Position numbers and translations under genes: made by a program
The notes under the pieces: generated by a model
What the model was told of the DNA's origin: nothing
Seen by the model: the letters and a program-made list of their open reading frames with translations, nothing else
Database searches by the model: none
NCBI RefSeq assembly: GCF_003097315.1
Contig: NZ_QDDL01000015.1
Location: 1-64,000, forward strand
Direction: 5' to 3'
Source: Pelagibaculum spongiae
GTDB lineage: Bacteria > Pseudomonadota > Gammaproteobacteria > Enterobacterales > Pelagibaculaceae
DNA length: 64,000 bases
Shown here: piece after piece, positions 15,456 to 25,877 of the stretch
Numbering within the stretch: the stretch's first letter is position 1
Layout of the letters: each line of letters starts with the position of its first letter

Positions 15456-16298
15456 TTAAAAACTGCCCAGATTCCTGCTTTTTAGCTCAATAACCCTTGC
15501 TAATACAGGCGATATACTTTTACTGGCAGAATAAGCCAAACCGATTCTTCTAAACATTCTTGGGCCATCAATGCGGCGTATTTCCAAATCAGGTGTATTT
15601 TCCAACATACCGTCCGGTAAAAAAGAAATACCGAGGCCAGCTTGTACTAAATTCTTCACCTGAGCTTTATGTTCGGCTTTAGCGACCATATTTAAACGTA
15701 AGCCACTGCAAGCTAACAGGCTGACCGTTTGCTGATGGGCTTCGCAAGGCGGACACTCGATAAAATCAAATTCATGCAACTGTTCTGGTTTCACTGTTTC
15801 TTGTTGTGCTAACGGGTGATCTGGCGGGCAGCACAACAAATAATCTTCTTCCCATAATGGCAAAAAAATCTCATCTTCTTTTTTTAAAATATCCAGCGTC
15901 AAAGTGGCATCGGCACTTTGTGTATGATCCAGCAACTCCAGCGCTAAATAATCAATATCTTGATAGACCGACGCTAACAATTGTGCCAATCGAGATGGGC
16001 TAAGATCAGGAAAGACACCAAGCGATAGCGGCTGGTTCTGCGACCTTTCTTTAAACAATTCTGGCAATCGAGTCGCATCGTTGATCAATCGTCGCGCCAT
16101 TGGATAGAGGTAGTGAGCTTCTTCGGTGAGAGCAACGCCTTTTTTGTGCCGAATAAAGAGTTGCGAACTCAATTCTTGCTCTAACTGTTTAAGGCCGGCT
16201 GACAATGAAGGCTGTGAGATAAAGCAGCGATTGGCTGCCCGAGTGATGTTCTTTTCTTCATAGGTCGCGATGAAAAATTTCAGTAATCGAAGATCCAT
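15456..16298 (-). CDS. LysR-family transcriptional regulator
   Basis: A 280-residue protein with the N-terminal helix-turn-helix (NITRAANRCFISQPSLSAGL at about 17-36) and a shorter-than-usual effector domain. CCPPDHPLAQQ near residue 157 and LVQAGLGISFLP near residue 218 are typical LysR substrate-domain patterns. It is divergent from the SDR gene at 16398 across 99 bases and probably regulates it. The effector cannot be deduced. Confidence 0.9.
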   Translation of the reverse strand: MDLRLLKFFIATYEEKNITRAANRCFISQPSLSAGLKQLEQELSSQLFIRHKKGVALTEEAHYLYPMARRLINDATRLPELFKERSQNQPLSLGVFPDLSPSRLAQLLASVYQDIDYLALELLDHTQSADATLTLDILKKEDEIFLPLWEEDYLLCCPPDHPLAQQETVKPEQLHEFDFIECPPCEAHQQTVSLLACSGLRLNMVAKAEHKAQVKNLVQAGLGISFLPDGMLENTPDLEIRRIDGPRMFRRIGLAYSASKSISPVLARVIELKSRNLGSF

Positions 16299-16397
16299 AG
16301 GTACAGCCTTTGATAAACCCCGGAAATAAATATTTTAACTGTTTTTGGCAGTCAGGTACTGTGTGTTTGGTCTGATTAACTATTAGGAAAAATTATT

Positions 16398-17120
16398 ATG
16401 AGTAAGCCACTGGTTGTTATTACTGGCGCAAGTTCCGGTATCGGTGAAGCTATTGCCCGTCAAATGAGCGCAGCGGGTCATCCATTATTATTAGTTGCAC
16501 GCCGTCTGGAAAAGCTAGAAGCACTGGGTTTGCCAAATACTATATGTCGTAAAGTCGATGTGACCGACAGACATGCTCTGGTTGCTGCAGTGACGGAAGC
16601 TGAAGCAGCATACGGCCCAGTAGATTGCTTAGTAAATAATGCCGGTTTGATGCAGTTGGGTACAGCAGATACTCAAGATCCTGCCGAGTGGGACAACATG
16701 ATCGACATCAACCTGAAAGGTATGTTGTACGGTATTCATGCGGTTCTGTCAGGAATGAAGGCACGTAAGACCGGTACTATTTTTAACGTTAGCTCGGTTG
16801 CGGGTATTAAAGGCTTCCCAGCTCATGTTGCTTATTGCGGCACCAAGTTTGGCGTCCATGGTTTAACGGAAACCCTGCGTGAAGAAGTGTCTGCAGATGG
16901 TATTCGGGTGATTGTTGTTGCACCAGGTGCAGTTGAAACTGAACTGTTAGGCCATACCACTTCTGATGAAATCATTTCTGGCTATGAAGACTGGAAAACC
17001 AGCATTGGTGGTGCGATTTCAACCAAAGATATCGCGGACTGCGTCACGTTTGCTTATCAAATGCCACAAAACGTTTGTGTGCGTGAATTGGTGGTTGCTG
17101 CAACAGGCCAGACTGCTTAA
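16398..17120 (+). CDS. Short-chain dehydrogenase/reductase (classical SDR)
   Basis: A 240-residue NAD(P)-dependent oxidoreductase. Cofactor motif TGASSGIG at 9-16, NNAG at 80-83, Ser132/133 in NVSSVAG and the YxxxK pair Tyr146/Lys150 in YCGTK are all present, so it should be active. The start is preceded by TTAGGAAAAATT. Overall it resembles SDRs that act on short hydroxy acids such as serine or hydroxypropionate, but the substrate is not readable from the sequence. A divergent LysR gene suggests induction by a specific metabolite. Confidence 0.92.
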   Translation: MSKPLVVITGASSGIGEAIARQMSAAGHPLLLVARRLEKLEALGLPNTICRKVDVTDRHALVAAVTEAEAAYGPVDCLVNNAGLMQLGTADTQDPAEWDNMIDINLKGMLYGIHAVLSGMKARKTGTIFNVSSVAGIKGFPAHVAYCGTKFGVHGLTETLREEVSADGIRVIVVAPGAVETELLGHTTSDEIISGYEDWKTSIGGAISTKDIADCVTFAYQMPQNVCVRELVVAATGQTA

Positions 17121-17158
17121 TAGTTTTTTAAAACCATTAAAGTGCTGTCAGAAAACCC

Positions 17159-17198
17159 AACCAGATCATTGTTAATTCAATGATCTGGTTTTGTTTTT
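17159..17198 (+). terminator. Rho-independent terminator of the SDR gene
   Basis: AACCAGATCATTG pairs perfectly with CAATGATCTGGTT across a TTAATT loop and is followed by a T-rich tract. Confidence 0.9.
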
Positions 17199-17662
17199 TC
17201 AGAGGTGACTGAAACGGTTGTTTTGACGCAGTTTAGTAACAATAATCGACTAAACCAGCGCCAACTAATTGATAACCTCTGTTCTAAATTGGAAAAATAC
17301 CAGAAATGGCCGTGATGCGTATCATGTTTTTCGGGTGGTTTTCGGCGCTAAAATGGCAGCACTTGATTGATTGTGGAAAAGTGCTGCAATTCACCGCTGA
17401 TCCATGATTGTGCTTTGGCCTGTTTTGAATTGAATCGGTCAGTTAGCATGATGGCTAATAGCTTGGGCTATTGGCTATTAAGAGTGTCGTATTGGGGCGG
17501 CTGAAGACTGTTATAGGTTGAGATTTCGGGCCGATTGAGGCGCTATATTAGTTTCTTGTCCAATCTATAGAGAAAGTGAAGTCTGGTTGATGATGATCAG
17601 ATGAGTGCTACCTAGTTATTTATATTTTTTCAGCTTTTATGCTGAACCTCGGAGATATTTTA
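17199..17662. other. Regulatory region before the deo genes, with several inverted repeats
   Basis: No gene is seen in 464 bases. The region holds the 9-base inverted repeat GCAGCACTT (17356-17364) / AAGTGCTGC (17379-17387), the 6-base hairpin AATAGC/GCTATT at 17457-17472, and the imperfect palindrome CGTGATGCGTATCATG near 17311. In enterobacteria deo promoters are controlled by CRP, CytR and DeoR; one of these repeats may be an operator here, but none matches those consensus sites well enough to name. Confidence 0.45.
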
Positions 17663-18436
17663 ATGAACGATATTAAAACTGCGGCGCGTAAAGCGCTGTC
17701 GTTAATGGATTTAACTTCCCTGAACGATGACGATACAGACGCCAAGATTATTGAGCTGTGCACCAAAGCCAAGAGCGAAGGTGGTCAAACTGCAGCTGTC
17801 TGCGTATACCCACGTTTTATCCCGATTGCTCGTAAAACCCTGCGCCAAGTAGGTGCAGATCAAGTGAAGATCGCCACCGTAACTAACTTCCCCCACGGTA
17901 ATGACGATATTGAAATTGCTGTTGCTGAGACATGTGCTGCCGTTGCTTACGGTGCAGACGAAGTGGATGTGGTTTTCCCATACCGTGCATTGATGGCCGG
18001 TAATGAGGAAGTGGGTTTTGAACTGGTTAAGGCTGCTAAAGCGGCTTGTGGTGACAAGGCTCAGTTGAAGGTGATCATCGAAAGTGGTGAGTTGAAAACT
18101 GAAGCGCTGATTCGTCAAGCATCTGATATTTGCATTAAAGCCGGTGCTGATTTCATCAAAACCTCTACCGGTAAGGTTCCAGTTAACGCAACTCCAGAAT
18201 CTGCTGGAATCATGCTGACTGCTATTAAAGAAAGTGGTAGTGAGTGTGGCTTTAAGGCGGCTGGCGGTGTTCGTACTGCTGAAGATGCAAAACTGTATCT
18301 AGATCAAGCGGCAGGTATTTTGAGTGAAGAGTGGATCACGGCTGATAAATTCCGCTTCGGCGCTTCGGGTCTGTTAAATGCCTTGTTGCACACCTTGGAA
18401 GTCGGCGAAAAACCGAAAGATTCTACCGGTTATTAA
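17663..18436 (+). CDS. deoC: Deoxyribose-phosphate aldolase
   Basis: A 257-residue protein close to E. coli DeoC in length and sequence. It splits 2-deoxyribose 5-phosphate into glyceraldehyde 3-phosphate and acetaldehyde through a Schiff-base lysine. FIKTSTGK, with that lysine, and [10 protein letters not shown], with the second conserved lysine, are present. ATG 17663 is chosen because CGGAG lies 8 bases upstream; the frame also opens at 17639. It is first in the deoC-deoA-deoB-cdd cluster. Confidence 0.97.
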   Translation: MNDIKTAARKALSLMDLTSLNDDDTDAKIIELCTKAKSEGGQTAAVCVYPRFIPIARKTLRQVGADQVKIATVTNFPHGNDDIEIAVAETCAAVAYGADEVDVVFPYRALMAGNEEVGFELVKAAKAACGDKAQLKVIIESGELKTEALIRQASDICIKAGADFIKTSTGKVPVNATPESAGIMLTAIKESGSECGFKAAGGVRTAEDAKLYLDQAAGILSEEWITADKFRFGASGLLNALLHTLEVGEKPKDSTGY

Positions 18437-18445
18437 TAATTAATA

Positions 18446-18477
18446 CATTTCGGCCAATCTTTAGATTGGCCGAAATG
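18446..18477 (+). promoter_or_regulatory. Perfect 15-base inverted repeat between deoC and deoA
   Basis: CATTTCGGCCAATCT and AGATTGGCCGAAATG are exact reverse complements separated by two bases. The hairpin is followed by CTTTTGGG, not a full T-run, so it is more likely a partial terminator, a processing or mRNA-stability element, or an operator than a strong terminator. Confidence 0.7.
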
Positions 18478-18614
18478 CTTTTGGGCGTTTGTATTAAATC
18501 CTGCCCACGATGGCTCATTGATACAAAATCTGCACGTCTATTTTTTTTATTTCTACAGATTCTGATTGATCGTTTGTGTCATCGCTATTTAAAGAATTTT
18601 TGGAGACAAATGTT

Positions 18615-19946
18615 ATGTTTCTGCCGCAAGAAATTATCCGCAAAAAACGTGATGGCCACGTCCTGTCAAAAGAAGAAATTGATTTTTTCGTAAAAGGTAT
18701 TCCTAGCGGTGAAGTGACCGAGGCCCAAGTTGCGGCATTTGCAATGGCAACCTATTTCCACGGAATGGAGATGGGTGAACGAGTTGCCTTTACTGAAGCG
18801 ATGCGTGATTCCGGAGAAGTGATCTGCTGGGATGACCTGAATCTGGCTGGCCCAATCGTGGATAAACATTCTACCGGCGGTGTTGGCGATATGGTTTCGC
18901 TGATGTTAGGCCCAATGGTTGCTGCTTGTGGCGGTTATGTTCCAATGATCTCTGGTCGCGGCTTAGGCCATACCGGCGGTACGCTGGACAAGCTGGAATC
19001 CATTCCTGGCTACAACGTAACGCCAGATAATGAAGTTTTCCGCAAAGTGACTAAAGAGGTCGGCGTGGCTATTATCGGCCAGACCGGCAATTTGGCACCT
19101 GCCGATAAAATTATTTACGGCGTGCGTGATGTAACCGCAACCGTAGACTCCATCGATATGATCACTGGCTCAATTCTGTCCAAGAAACTGGCAGCAGGTT
19201 TGGGCTCACTGGTAATGGATGTTAAAACTGGTTCCGGCGCATTTATGCCGACCCACGAAGCGTCCGAAGCACTGGCGCGCTCAATTGTTGCTGTCGCTAA
19301 TGGCGCAGGCACCAAGACCACCGCTTTGCTGACCGACATGAATGAAGCCTTAGGCTCTAGTGCCGGTAACGCGGTAGAAATTCGTGAAACGGTTCGTTAC
19401 TTGAAAGGCGAGTACCGCAATGAACGTTTGCACGAAGTGGTGATGGCTTTGTGTATCGAAATGCTGCTAAGTGCTGAACTGGCAAGCAGTGTTGATGATG
19501 CTCGTGCCAAGCTGAATCAAGCGCTGGATAGCGGCAAGGCTGCCAAGGTATTCGGTGAAATGGTTCACGCACTGGGTGGCCCGGCTGATTTTATGGACAA
19601 GCCAGAAAGCTATTTGCCAACTGCTGAAATTGTTGCACCGGTATATGCAGAATCAGAAGGTTTTGCAGTGGCAATGGACACACGTCAAATGGGTCTGTCT
19701 GTTGTTGCATTGGGTGGTGGTCGGATTCGTCCACAGGACGATGTTGATCATGCGGTCGGCCTGGATCAAATTATCCGCCTTGGTGAAAAAGCTACCGCTG
19801 ACAAACCGTTGGCAATGATTCACGCACGCAGTGAAGCAGCCTGGCAAGAAGCGGCTAAAACGGTTCGTGCAGCGATTACTCTGGGTAGTGAGAAACCTGA
19901 GCAGCGCCCAGTGGTCTACTGTACTATCCGTCCAGAAGACGTATAA
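18615..19946 (+). CDS. deoA: Thymidine phosphorylase
   Basis: A 443-residue protein. It converts thymidine and phosphate to thymine and deoxyribose 1-phosphate. Family signatures are KHSTGGVGD near residue 84, [20 protein letters not shown] near residue 112, and [12 protein letters not shown] near residue 190. ATG 18615 follows TGGAGAC with 8-base spacing; the frame opens earlier at 18576 without a good ribosome-binding site. Confidence 0.97.
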   Translation: MFLPQEIIRKKRDGHVLSKEEIDFFVKGIPSGEVTEAQVAAFAMATYFHGMEMGERVAFTEAMRDSGEVICWDDLNLAGPIVDKHSTGGVGDMVSLMLGPMVAACGGYVPMISGRGLGHTGGTLDKLESIPGYNVTPDNEVFRKVTKEVGVAIIGQTGNLAPADKIIYGVRDVTATVDSIDMITGSILSKKLAAGLGSLVMDVKTGSGAFMPTHEASEALARSIVAVANGAGTKTTALLTDMNEALGSSAGNAVEIRETVRYLKGEYRNERLHEVVMALCIEMLLSAELASSVDDARAKLNQALDSGKAAKVFGEMVHALGGPADFMDKPESYLPTAEIVAPVYAESEGFAVAMDTRQMGLSVVALGGGRIRPQDDVDHAVGLDQIIRLGEKATADKPLAMIHARSEAAWQEAAKTVRAAITLGSEKPEQRPVVYCTIRPEDV

Positions 19947-20044
19947 ACCAATTTGATTGATCGGAGCGCCCGGCGCACACCGTATTTACTCGATGAGTTT
20001 TACGGAATCCGCAGGCTGGGTTTGTTGGCTCCCAAGAGGCGATT

Positions 20045-21256
20045 ATGAAACGCACAGTAATTTTAATGATGGATTCCTTGGGAATCGGTAGCGCACCAGA
20101 CGCAGAAAAGTTTGGTGATGTGGGCGCAAATACCTTAGGTCACATTGCCAAGCAGTGTGAAAATGGCGAAGCAGGTCGTGGCTTGATGAATGTACCTAAC
20201 CTGAGCAAGTTGGGTTTGGGTCATGCCAACGCAGAAGCGACCGGTATCTTCCCGGCTGGTTTCGATAAAGATGCTGAAATCATCGGCGCCTATGGCCATG
20301 CGGCTGAAATATCTTCCGGTAAAGACACCCCCTCAGGGCACTGGGAAATGGCCGGTGTACCGGTACTGTTTGAATGGGGATATTTCTCTGATTTAGAAAA
20401 CAGTTTCCCGCAAGAATTGCTCGATGCCATCGTTGAAAAAGCCGGCCTGCCTGGCTATTTGGGCAATTGCCATTCTTCAGGTACCGTGATTTTAGATGCA
20501 TTGGGCGAAGCGCATATGAAGACCGGTAAGCCGATCTTTTATACCTCTGCTGACTCTGTATTCCAGATTGCCTGCCATGAAGAAACCTATGGCTTGGATA
20601 ATCTGCTTGAGCTGTGCAAAACGGTTCGTGAATTGTTAGCCGATTACAATATTGGCCGAGTGATTGCTCGCCCATTTGTAGGTTCTGCTAAAGGTGATTT
20701 CCAGCGTACCGGTAATCGTCACGACTACTCAATTAAGCCACCCGCAACCACCGTTTTGGAAAAGCTGGCGGATAGCGGTGGAGAAGTCGTTTCTGTGGGT
20801 AAAATTGCCGATATCTACGCACATTGCGGCATTACTAAAAAGCTTAAAGGCACTGGTTTAGAACAATTGTGGGATGTCACCTTGCAAGCGGTTAAAGATG
20901 CGGGAGACCAGACGATGGTTTTCACCAACTTTGTCGACTTTGACTCCAGCTATGGCCACCGCCGTGATGTAAAAGGTTATGCCGATGCCATCGAATATTT
21001 CGATACGCGGTTACCTGAATTATTCGAAATTTTAAACGAAGATGATCTGGTGATTATCACTGCTGACCATGGTTGCGATCCAACCTGGCCGGGTTCTGAT
21101 CATACTCGTGAGTTTGTACCGGTAATTGCTTACGGCAAATCAGTTGAAGCGGGCTCTTTAGGCAAGCGAGATACTTTTGCAGATATTGGCCAATCAATCG
21201 CCGAGTATTTCTCGATAGAAAAAATGGAATATGGCACCTCGTTCCTTCGGTGCTAA
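20045..21256 (+). CDS. deoB: Phosphopentomutase
   Basis: A 403-residue alkaline-phosphatase-superfamily enzyme that interconverts (deoxy)ribose 1- and 5-phosphates, linking DeoA to DeoC. Metal and active-site motifs: [12 protein letters not shown] at 9-20, [13 protein letters not shown] near residue 91 with the catalytic Thr, [13 protein letters not shown], and [19 protein letters not shown] near residue 338. AAGAGGCG precedes the ATG. A strong terminator follows at 21264. Confidence 0.97.
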   Translation: MKRTVILMMDSLGIGSAPDAEKFGDVGANTLGHIAKQCENGEAGRGLMNVPNLSKLGLGHANAEATGIFPAGFDKDAEIIGAYGHAAEISSGKDTPSGHWEMAGVPVLFEWGYFSDLENSFPQELLDAIVEKAGLPGYLGNCHSSGTVILDALGEAHMKTGKPIFYTSADSVFQIACHEETYGLDNLLELCKTVRELLADYNIGRVIARPFVGSAKGDFQRTGNRHDYSIKPPATTVLEKLADSGGEVVSVGKIADIYAHCGITKKLKGTGLEQLWDVTLQAVKDAGDQTMVFTNFVDFDSSYGHRRDVKGYADAIEYFDTRLPELFEILNEDDLVIITADHGCDPTWPGSDHTREFVPVIAYGKSVEAGSLGKRDTFADIGQSIAEYFSIEKMEYGTSFLRC

Positions 21257-21263
21257 TTATTTC

Positions 21264-21294
21264 AAAAAAAGCCCGGTTATCCGGGCTTTTTTTT
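21264..21294 (+). terminator. Rho-independent terminator of the deo operon
   Basis: AAAAAAAGCCCGG, a short loop and CCGGGCTTTTTTTT, 8 bases after the deoB stop. Confidence 0.93.
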
Positions 21295-21376
21295 CCTACA
21301 TAGTTTTTAAAAGCTAGCTGGGTTATTAAGAAATGTCAGTCATGAAACTGATAGTTGAATGAAGTGGAGAAAAACG

Positions 21377-22261
21377 ATGGATCCGAGATTTAATTCTGCA
21401 CTAGAAAGTCTGCCAGAAATGCTGGCTAAGGCACTTGATCCAATTTTAGATGAAACCTTTGAAGGGTATATTTCAGCCGGTGCCTTTGCCCAATTGCAAC
21501 AGCAAACTGGCTTGGAAGAACGCCCTTTATTATTAGCAATGCTGCCAGTGGCTGCATGTATGGCAAAACCACCCATTTCCAATTTTTATGTCGGTGCAAT
21601 TGCCCGCGGTAGCAGCGGCGATTTATACATGGGCGCTAACCATGAATTCACTGGCGAAGTATTAGGCCATTCGATTCATGCCGAGCAATCCGCAATTAGC
21701 CATGCTTGGAAAGCCGGTGAAACTGGTTTGCTGGATATTACGGTTAATTACAGCCCTTGTGGTCATTGTCGCCAGTTTATGAATGAGCTGAGCACTGCCG
21801 GTGCCTTGACGATCAATTTACCCGGTCGCGCGCCAGGCTTATTATCTAGCTATTTACCCTATGCTTTTGGCCCGATTGATTTGGATAATCACAATCCAAT
21901 GATGAGCGAACAGCCTGACTGGGGCATAGAAGTTGAAACCAATGACCCGTTGGTGGAAAAAGCCGTTTCAGCCGCTTGTAACAGTTATGCGCCTTACTCA
22001 AAAAGTCCTGCAGGCGTTGCCTTGATTTTAGAGTCAGGTGAAATTGTTTCGGGCCGTTATGGTGAAAATGCCGCATTTAACCCATCGATGCAGCCAATGC
22101 AGATGGCGATTAATGCACTGGCACGGCGAGGTCGTGATATCTCGACGATTGCTCGTGCGGTATTAGTTGAGAAACAAGATGCTCAAATTAGCGAGCAAAA
22201 TCATGCTGCTGCGGTGTTGGCCACAGTATGCGATGTTAAGTTAGAAGTGATTTTGGTTTAA
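21377..22261 (+). CDS. cdd: Cytidine deaminase (two-domain type)
   Basis: A 294-residue protein, the same length as E. coli Cdd. It deaminates cytidine and deoxycytidine. The zinc site is HAEQSA (His102, catalytic Glu104) and PCGHCRQF (about 129-136). The C-terminal domain, about 190-294, is the non-catalytic half (SYAPYSKSPAGVAL) that is typical of the dimeric class. GGAG at 21366-21369 lies 8 bases before ATG 21377. A terminator precedes it, so it has its own promoter in the 80 bases after deoB, or read-through. Confidence 0.96.
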   Translation: MDPRFNSALESLPEMLAKALDPILDETFEGYISAGAFAQLQQQTGLEERPLLLAMLPVAACMAKPPISNFYVGAIARGSSGDLYMGANHEFTGEVLGHSIHAEQSAISHAWKAGETGLLDITVNYSPCGHCRQFMNELSTAGALTINLPGRAPGLLSSYLPYAFGPIDLDNHNPMMSEQPDWGIEVETNDPLVEKAVSAACNSYAPYSKSPAGVALILESGEIVSGRYGENAAFNPSMQPMQMAINALARRGRDISTIARAVLVEKQDAQISEQNHAAAVLATVCDVKLEVILV

Positions 22262-22284
22262 TCGATTTTGTCACCCGTTTGAGC

Positions 22285-22320
22285 AAAAAAGCCGAGATTG
22301 AGTCTCGGCTTTTTGTTTTT
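22285..22320 (+). terminator. Rho-independent terminator of cdd
   Basis: AAAAAAGCCGAGA, a loop and TCTCGGCTTTTTG form a hairpin with a T-rich tail. Confidence 0.92.
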
Positions 22321-22399
22321 AAAATAATAATGTTTTCGGGCTGTCGTTTACGTTAGATTGAGTGATTCATTTATATCAAAACAACCTTTCAGGACAGTA

Positions 22400-22845
22400 C
22401 TATTGCTTATTGTATAGCGCAGAATCAGCATTTTTCGAAATTGAAGGTGGCTGAATTTTTATAGCTATTTGAGCCGTATCTCGTGCCATTTCCACAACAG
22501 GTATTTCTTGGTATAAATCACCGAGAGACCATAAGGCATATCTTTGATTCAATTTTCGATAATTAACTATAGTGGTCACTGTTAGTGGGCTTTGTACCCA
22601 TGAAGGAACGGTTAAATTATAACTAATGACGTCTGATTTTCCTGCTGGAATAATGTTTTTAATCCTGGTTTTTGAGTGACATCTAAAAGCTGTTTTCCTA
22701 AAACATTTTTCCATAAGCTATTGCCAGTGTGATGATTGCTCCACCAACTATTTTTGCCGTAATAACGGCGATTACCACTACTACCAATGTGGAAAATATC
22801 TTCTCAGCCGTCATTGTCAAAATCAAAACACAAATGCCACCACTA
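22400..22845 (-). pseudogene. Decayed fragment with FG-GAP/ASPIC-like and cytochrome-partner-like segments
   Basis: Minus-strand translation gives CFDFDNDG, a TGA stop, then EDIFHIGSSGN and later WKNVLGKQLLDVTQKPGLK in one frame, the pattern of FG-GAP/ASPIC-UnbV repeats. After a frame change, the 104-residue frame at 22400-22714 gives PAGKSDVISYNLTVP, SPLTVTTIVNYRKLNQRY and IPVVEMARDTAQIAI, which resembles the C-terminal part of multihaem cytochrome-associated proteins. An internal stop, a frameshift and missing ends show it is a relic. Confidence 0.5.
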
Positions 22846-23333
22846 TTAAGTGTCAGTTATATCGGTAATCGTCTTACTGGTTTGTGAGTGATGAGCATCA
22901 AGTCCTAGTTGAAAGGTCATATTCACAAAATTTATTTTTCCACTCGACGGTTTTTTATGGCTGTTTAATCTAGCAGATCAGCTCTGCTGGCGTTATTTCA
23001 AAATCGTTTTTAGTAAATCTTTCATAAAACAAAGTTAAAATGATAATTCCACAAAGGAATATTACGACCGATAACGCATTTATTATCACCGCCTAATCCA
23101 TTTCTTTTTTAGTGTATTAAAAAACGTTACTTGTAGAAGCGGCAAAGCAAAGTAGAAAATTAATTCTATTCTTATATTTTATTAGAAGAAAACGATTTAT
23201 ATATAAAGACTTTCCGTTGTATCTTTTATCGGTTTTGCCTTAGAATGTGCAAACAATACGATAGTAAAAATACTTGTTCGGCAGTTTGATTCTACAAATT
23301 TAGCGGCTAGACAAGCAATAAAACTTCATAATA
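22846..23333. other. AT-rich gene-free stretch
   Basis: No gene is supported. The stretch may be further decayed sequence of the relic to its left. The promoter of the exported-protein gene at 23334 should lie near its right end, where AT-rich sequence such as TATATAAAG occurs at about 23198. Confidence 0.4.
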
Positions 23334-25173
23334 ATGAATGTAGGTAGTTATGCTAAAAAGGTTTTTTCTGCAGCTTTGGCTGTAGTTATTGCTGTAGTTG
23401 TTGCTCCAGCGCCAGTGCTGGCAGATGGTTGCAGTGATGTTTTTCCTGGAGCACTACAAACTCACGTAGAAAATGGCTCTGTAGCGTTTAGTTTTAATTC
23501 ACAGCTGTTGAATACTGGCTATCAAATTGCCACGAAAAGCATTCAACCCCTCTGGGGTGGATAACCCGCTATCTGCACCTGTTTATATGGTTAAATTGAA
23601 TATTGACAATGCGGTATATGCCGGTAAGCAAGATATTAGCCTGACCTTAGATAAATACCCCGGTTTTCAGCTGGATATTGCTAAAGGCTCGGCGACTTTC
23701 CCTAATGGTGAAAAAGAAGGCTTTATTTCAGTCACTCCGGTTAATGCTTCGGCTGTGCCCATGGCACCGCCCAATGGCATGCAGCCACAGTTTATCGTCA
23801 CGATTCAGCCAACCGGCACTCGGTTTGACCCACCGGCAAAACTGACATTACCCAATGTTGATGGCCACCAGCCGGGTGCACAAGTGGAAATGTATTCTTA
23901 CGATCATGACCTAGAGGAATTTGTCGCCATCGGCTTAGGTTCGGTGTCAGAAGATGGTGCCACGGTACAAAGTAACCCCGGTGTTGGTGTGATAAAAGCC
24001 GGATGGCACTGTGGTAGCCAACCCGGTGGCAGTGGTTGTGCGGCGAATTGTTCTATCTGTAAAAAATGTGATGGTGAATGTAATTGCAATAATGATGACG
24101 CTGACCCAAGAGTAAAATCAGCCGATCAGGAAGGTGATTGTAAAACAAAAGTCTGCAGTGGCGGCAGTCCGAAAAACGTAGCAGATACTGCCGATAAGCC
24201 AAAAGACATTGTTGGAGATTGTAAAAAGCCCGGCTGTGATGGCATGAACCCGACATCGTTGCCAGATGAAAATGATATCAAACCTGAAGATGCAAAGTGC
24301 AAAATGTGTGGCGATGATGGTTTGGTAGCGGATAAAGAAAAAGATAAATTATCCTGCAGTAATAAAGAAGGTCAGGAATGTTACACCTGTAAAGATGGCG
24401 ATTGTGGTAATCATTGCGATGAAAGTAGTAAAAAAATTAAGCATGAATTTTTCATAGATATATTTAACTATGCGAATGATTTAACCGAAGGTTTTAATCA
24501 AAGCAATCCATTTGTAAATATTTATCCGCTAAGCGGGAAGGCGAATGCTTTTAGAGAAACAGGCGAAGAATGTTGTTCAGATTGTCGAATCGCTGGCAAA
24601 GGAAAGTATGAAGAGTATGGCGGTAATATTACTTTTGATATGAAAGGGGTGGCTGTTGTTCCTGGGCTAGGGTATGCGTTGTCGGTTCGACCAAGAATTA
24701 TTGCTGGTTATCAGGTTTCTGGAATTGTTGAGTATGGCCTGTATATCGAAGGGGCTATAAAAGGTGACGGAGGCTTGTCTGGGAAGGTGTCTGAGTGCGG
24801 TGAAAGCTGTGCTCGACTTAAAGCAAACTTGTCAGGAACTATTAATATAGGCGTTAAGGCGGAGCTGGCTGCAAAATTTGACAGCTGTTTGGGAGGCGTT
24901 GTTGCTAATAGATGCCTGAGTCCGAGTACTGTGTTTGGAGCGTCGGCAAAAGCTGATGCGTCATTAAATCCACAAGTTTTTTTAAAATTGGATCAGGGGA
25001 TTCGAGGTGAATGCCCCGAAGGTAAAAATTGTAATGAAGGTGGTAAGGATGAAGGTGGCTTTAACTTTTCTGCTGACGTCGCATTTGAATTTGGTGGTTT
25101 TTACAAATTTACATATGGAGTCTCTAGAAAAGTAAAGCTATGGGACGCTATAAAGTTTGGAGGTTGCTCATGA
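23334..25173 (+). pseudogene. Frameshifted exported Cys-rich protein
   Basis: The first frame (23334-23564) encodes a Sec signal peptide ending PAPVLADG and then stops. The second frame, from about 23535 to 25173, encodes the rest. Dropping one A from the AAAA run at 23535-23538 joins them as ATKAFNPSGVDNP and gives one protein of about 612 residues. The N-terminal third (APVYMVKLNIDN, PPNGMQPQFIVTIQPTG, AGWHCGSQPGGSGC) resembles a module seen in large surface proteins near RHS/PKD domains. It is followed by a cysteine-rich segment of about 125 residues with many CxxC pairs, and a beta-rich C-terminal domain. It may be a real frameshift, a base-call error, or rarely a programmed +1 shift. The next gene overlaps its stop. 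Confidence 0.65.
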
Positions 25174-25697
25174 ATGAAATGAAATTCACATGTGGTCTGG
25201 GGGGGCACATTAAGATGGTTGCTTTCTTTCCATTTATATTTTCTTTAATTATAGGTATTGATGAAATTGGTGAAAGTACATGGTTGGTATTTTTTTGCTT
25301 TATTGTAGCTGCGCCATCATTCTTTGTTCTGGTTGTATTGTTTCTGTGTAAAAGGGAAGTGCTAATAAGAGATGGAGAGATTGCTTGCTATGTCAGTTTT
25401 CTTGATCGCTGGCACTATCGTAAATCAATGTACTCAGAAAGCGATATAAAGAATATAGAAGTTTGTGTAACCAGTCATACTGCGGCGTCTAATTCATTCC
25501 GTACTAGCGAAATTTTATTTAATTTAAATGATGGTGGTGTGCTGCATATCCCTGGTGAGGTTTTTATTTACCCTAGAAAAGTTCTGGCTTTGAAGGGGCT
25601 TTATTTACAAATTGCTAAGAAAATTAATGCACCGTCTGTGTTTTATGGTGGTGCCTGTAAAACGATTGATGAATTCTGTGAGTTTGAAAATCAGTAG
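25170..25697 (+). CDS. Two-helix membrane protein, translationally coupled to the Cys-rich gene
   Basis: A 175-residue protein starting MNEMKFTCG. Two strongly hydrophobic segments at about 18-38 and 43-65 form a hairpin, followed by a soluble domain with an ILFNLNDGGVLHIPGEVF strand pattern. The ATG overlaps the preceding TGA stop as ATGA, so translation is probably coupled and the two products may act together. An in-frame start at 25140 lies inside the preceding gene. The overall look, two helices followed by a beta-rich domain, recalls PH-like membrane proteins, but I do not recognise a family. Confidence 0.6.
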   Translation: MNEMKFTCGLGGHIKMVAFFPFIFSLIIGIDEIGESTWLVFFCFIVAAPSFFVLVVLFLCKREVLIRDGEIACYVSFLDRWHYRKSMYSESDIKNIEVCVTSHTAASNSFRTSEILFNLNDGGVLHIPGEVFIYPRKVLALKGLYLQIAKKINAPSVFYGGACKTIDEFCEFENQ

Positions 25698-25877
25698 TTA
25701 TGTTGGTATTTAAGTTTTTTTTCAAAAAGAATAACGCAAAAAGAATAACGCCACCCAAGATAATGTTTATACCTACCAAAAAACATTTGATTTCTCATCC
25801 GGTTGCCATTGATTTAATCTTTGTAAACCGTGGATTTTTGCAGGAACGGCACTTGAAAAAGTTGTCATTTTCACATC

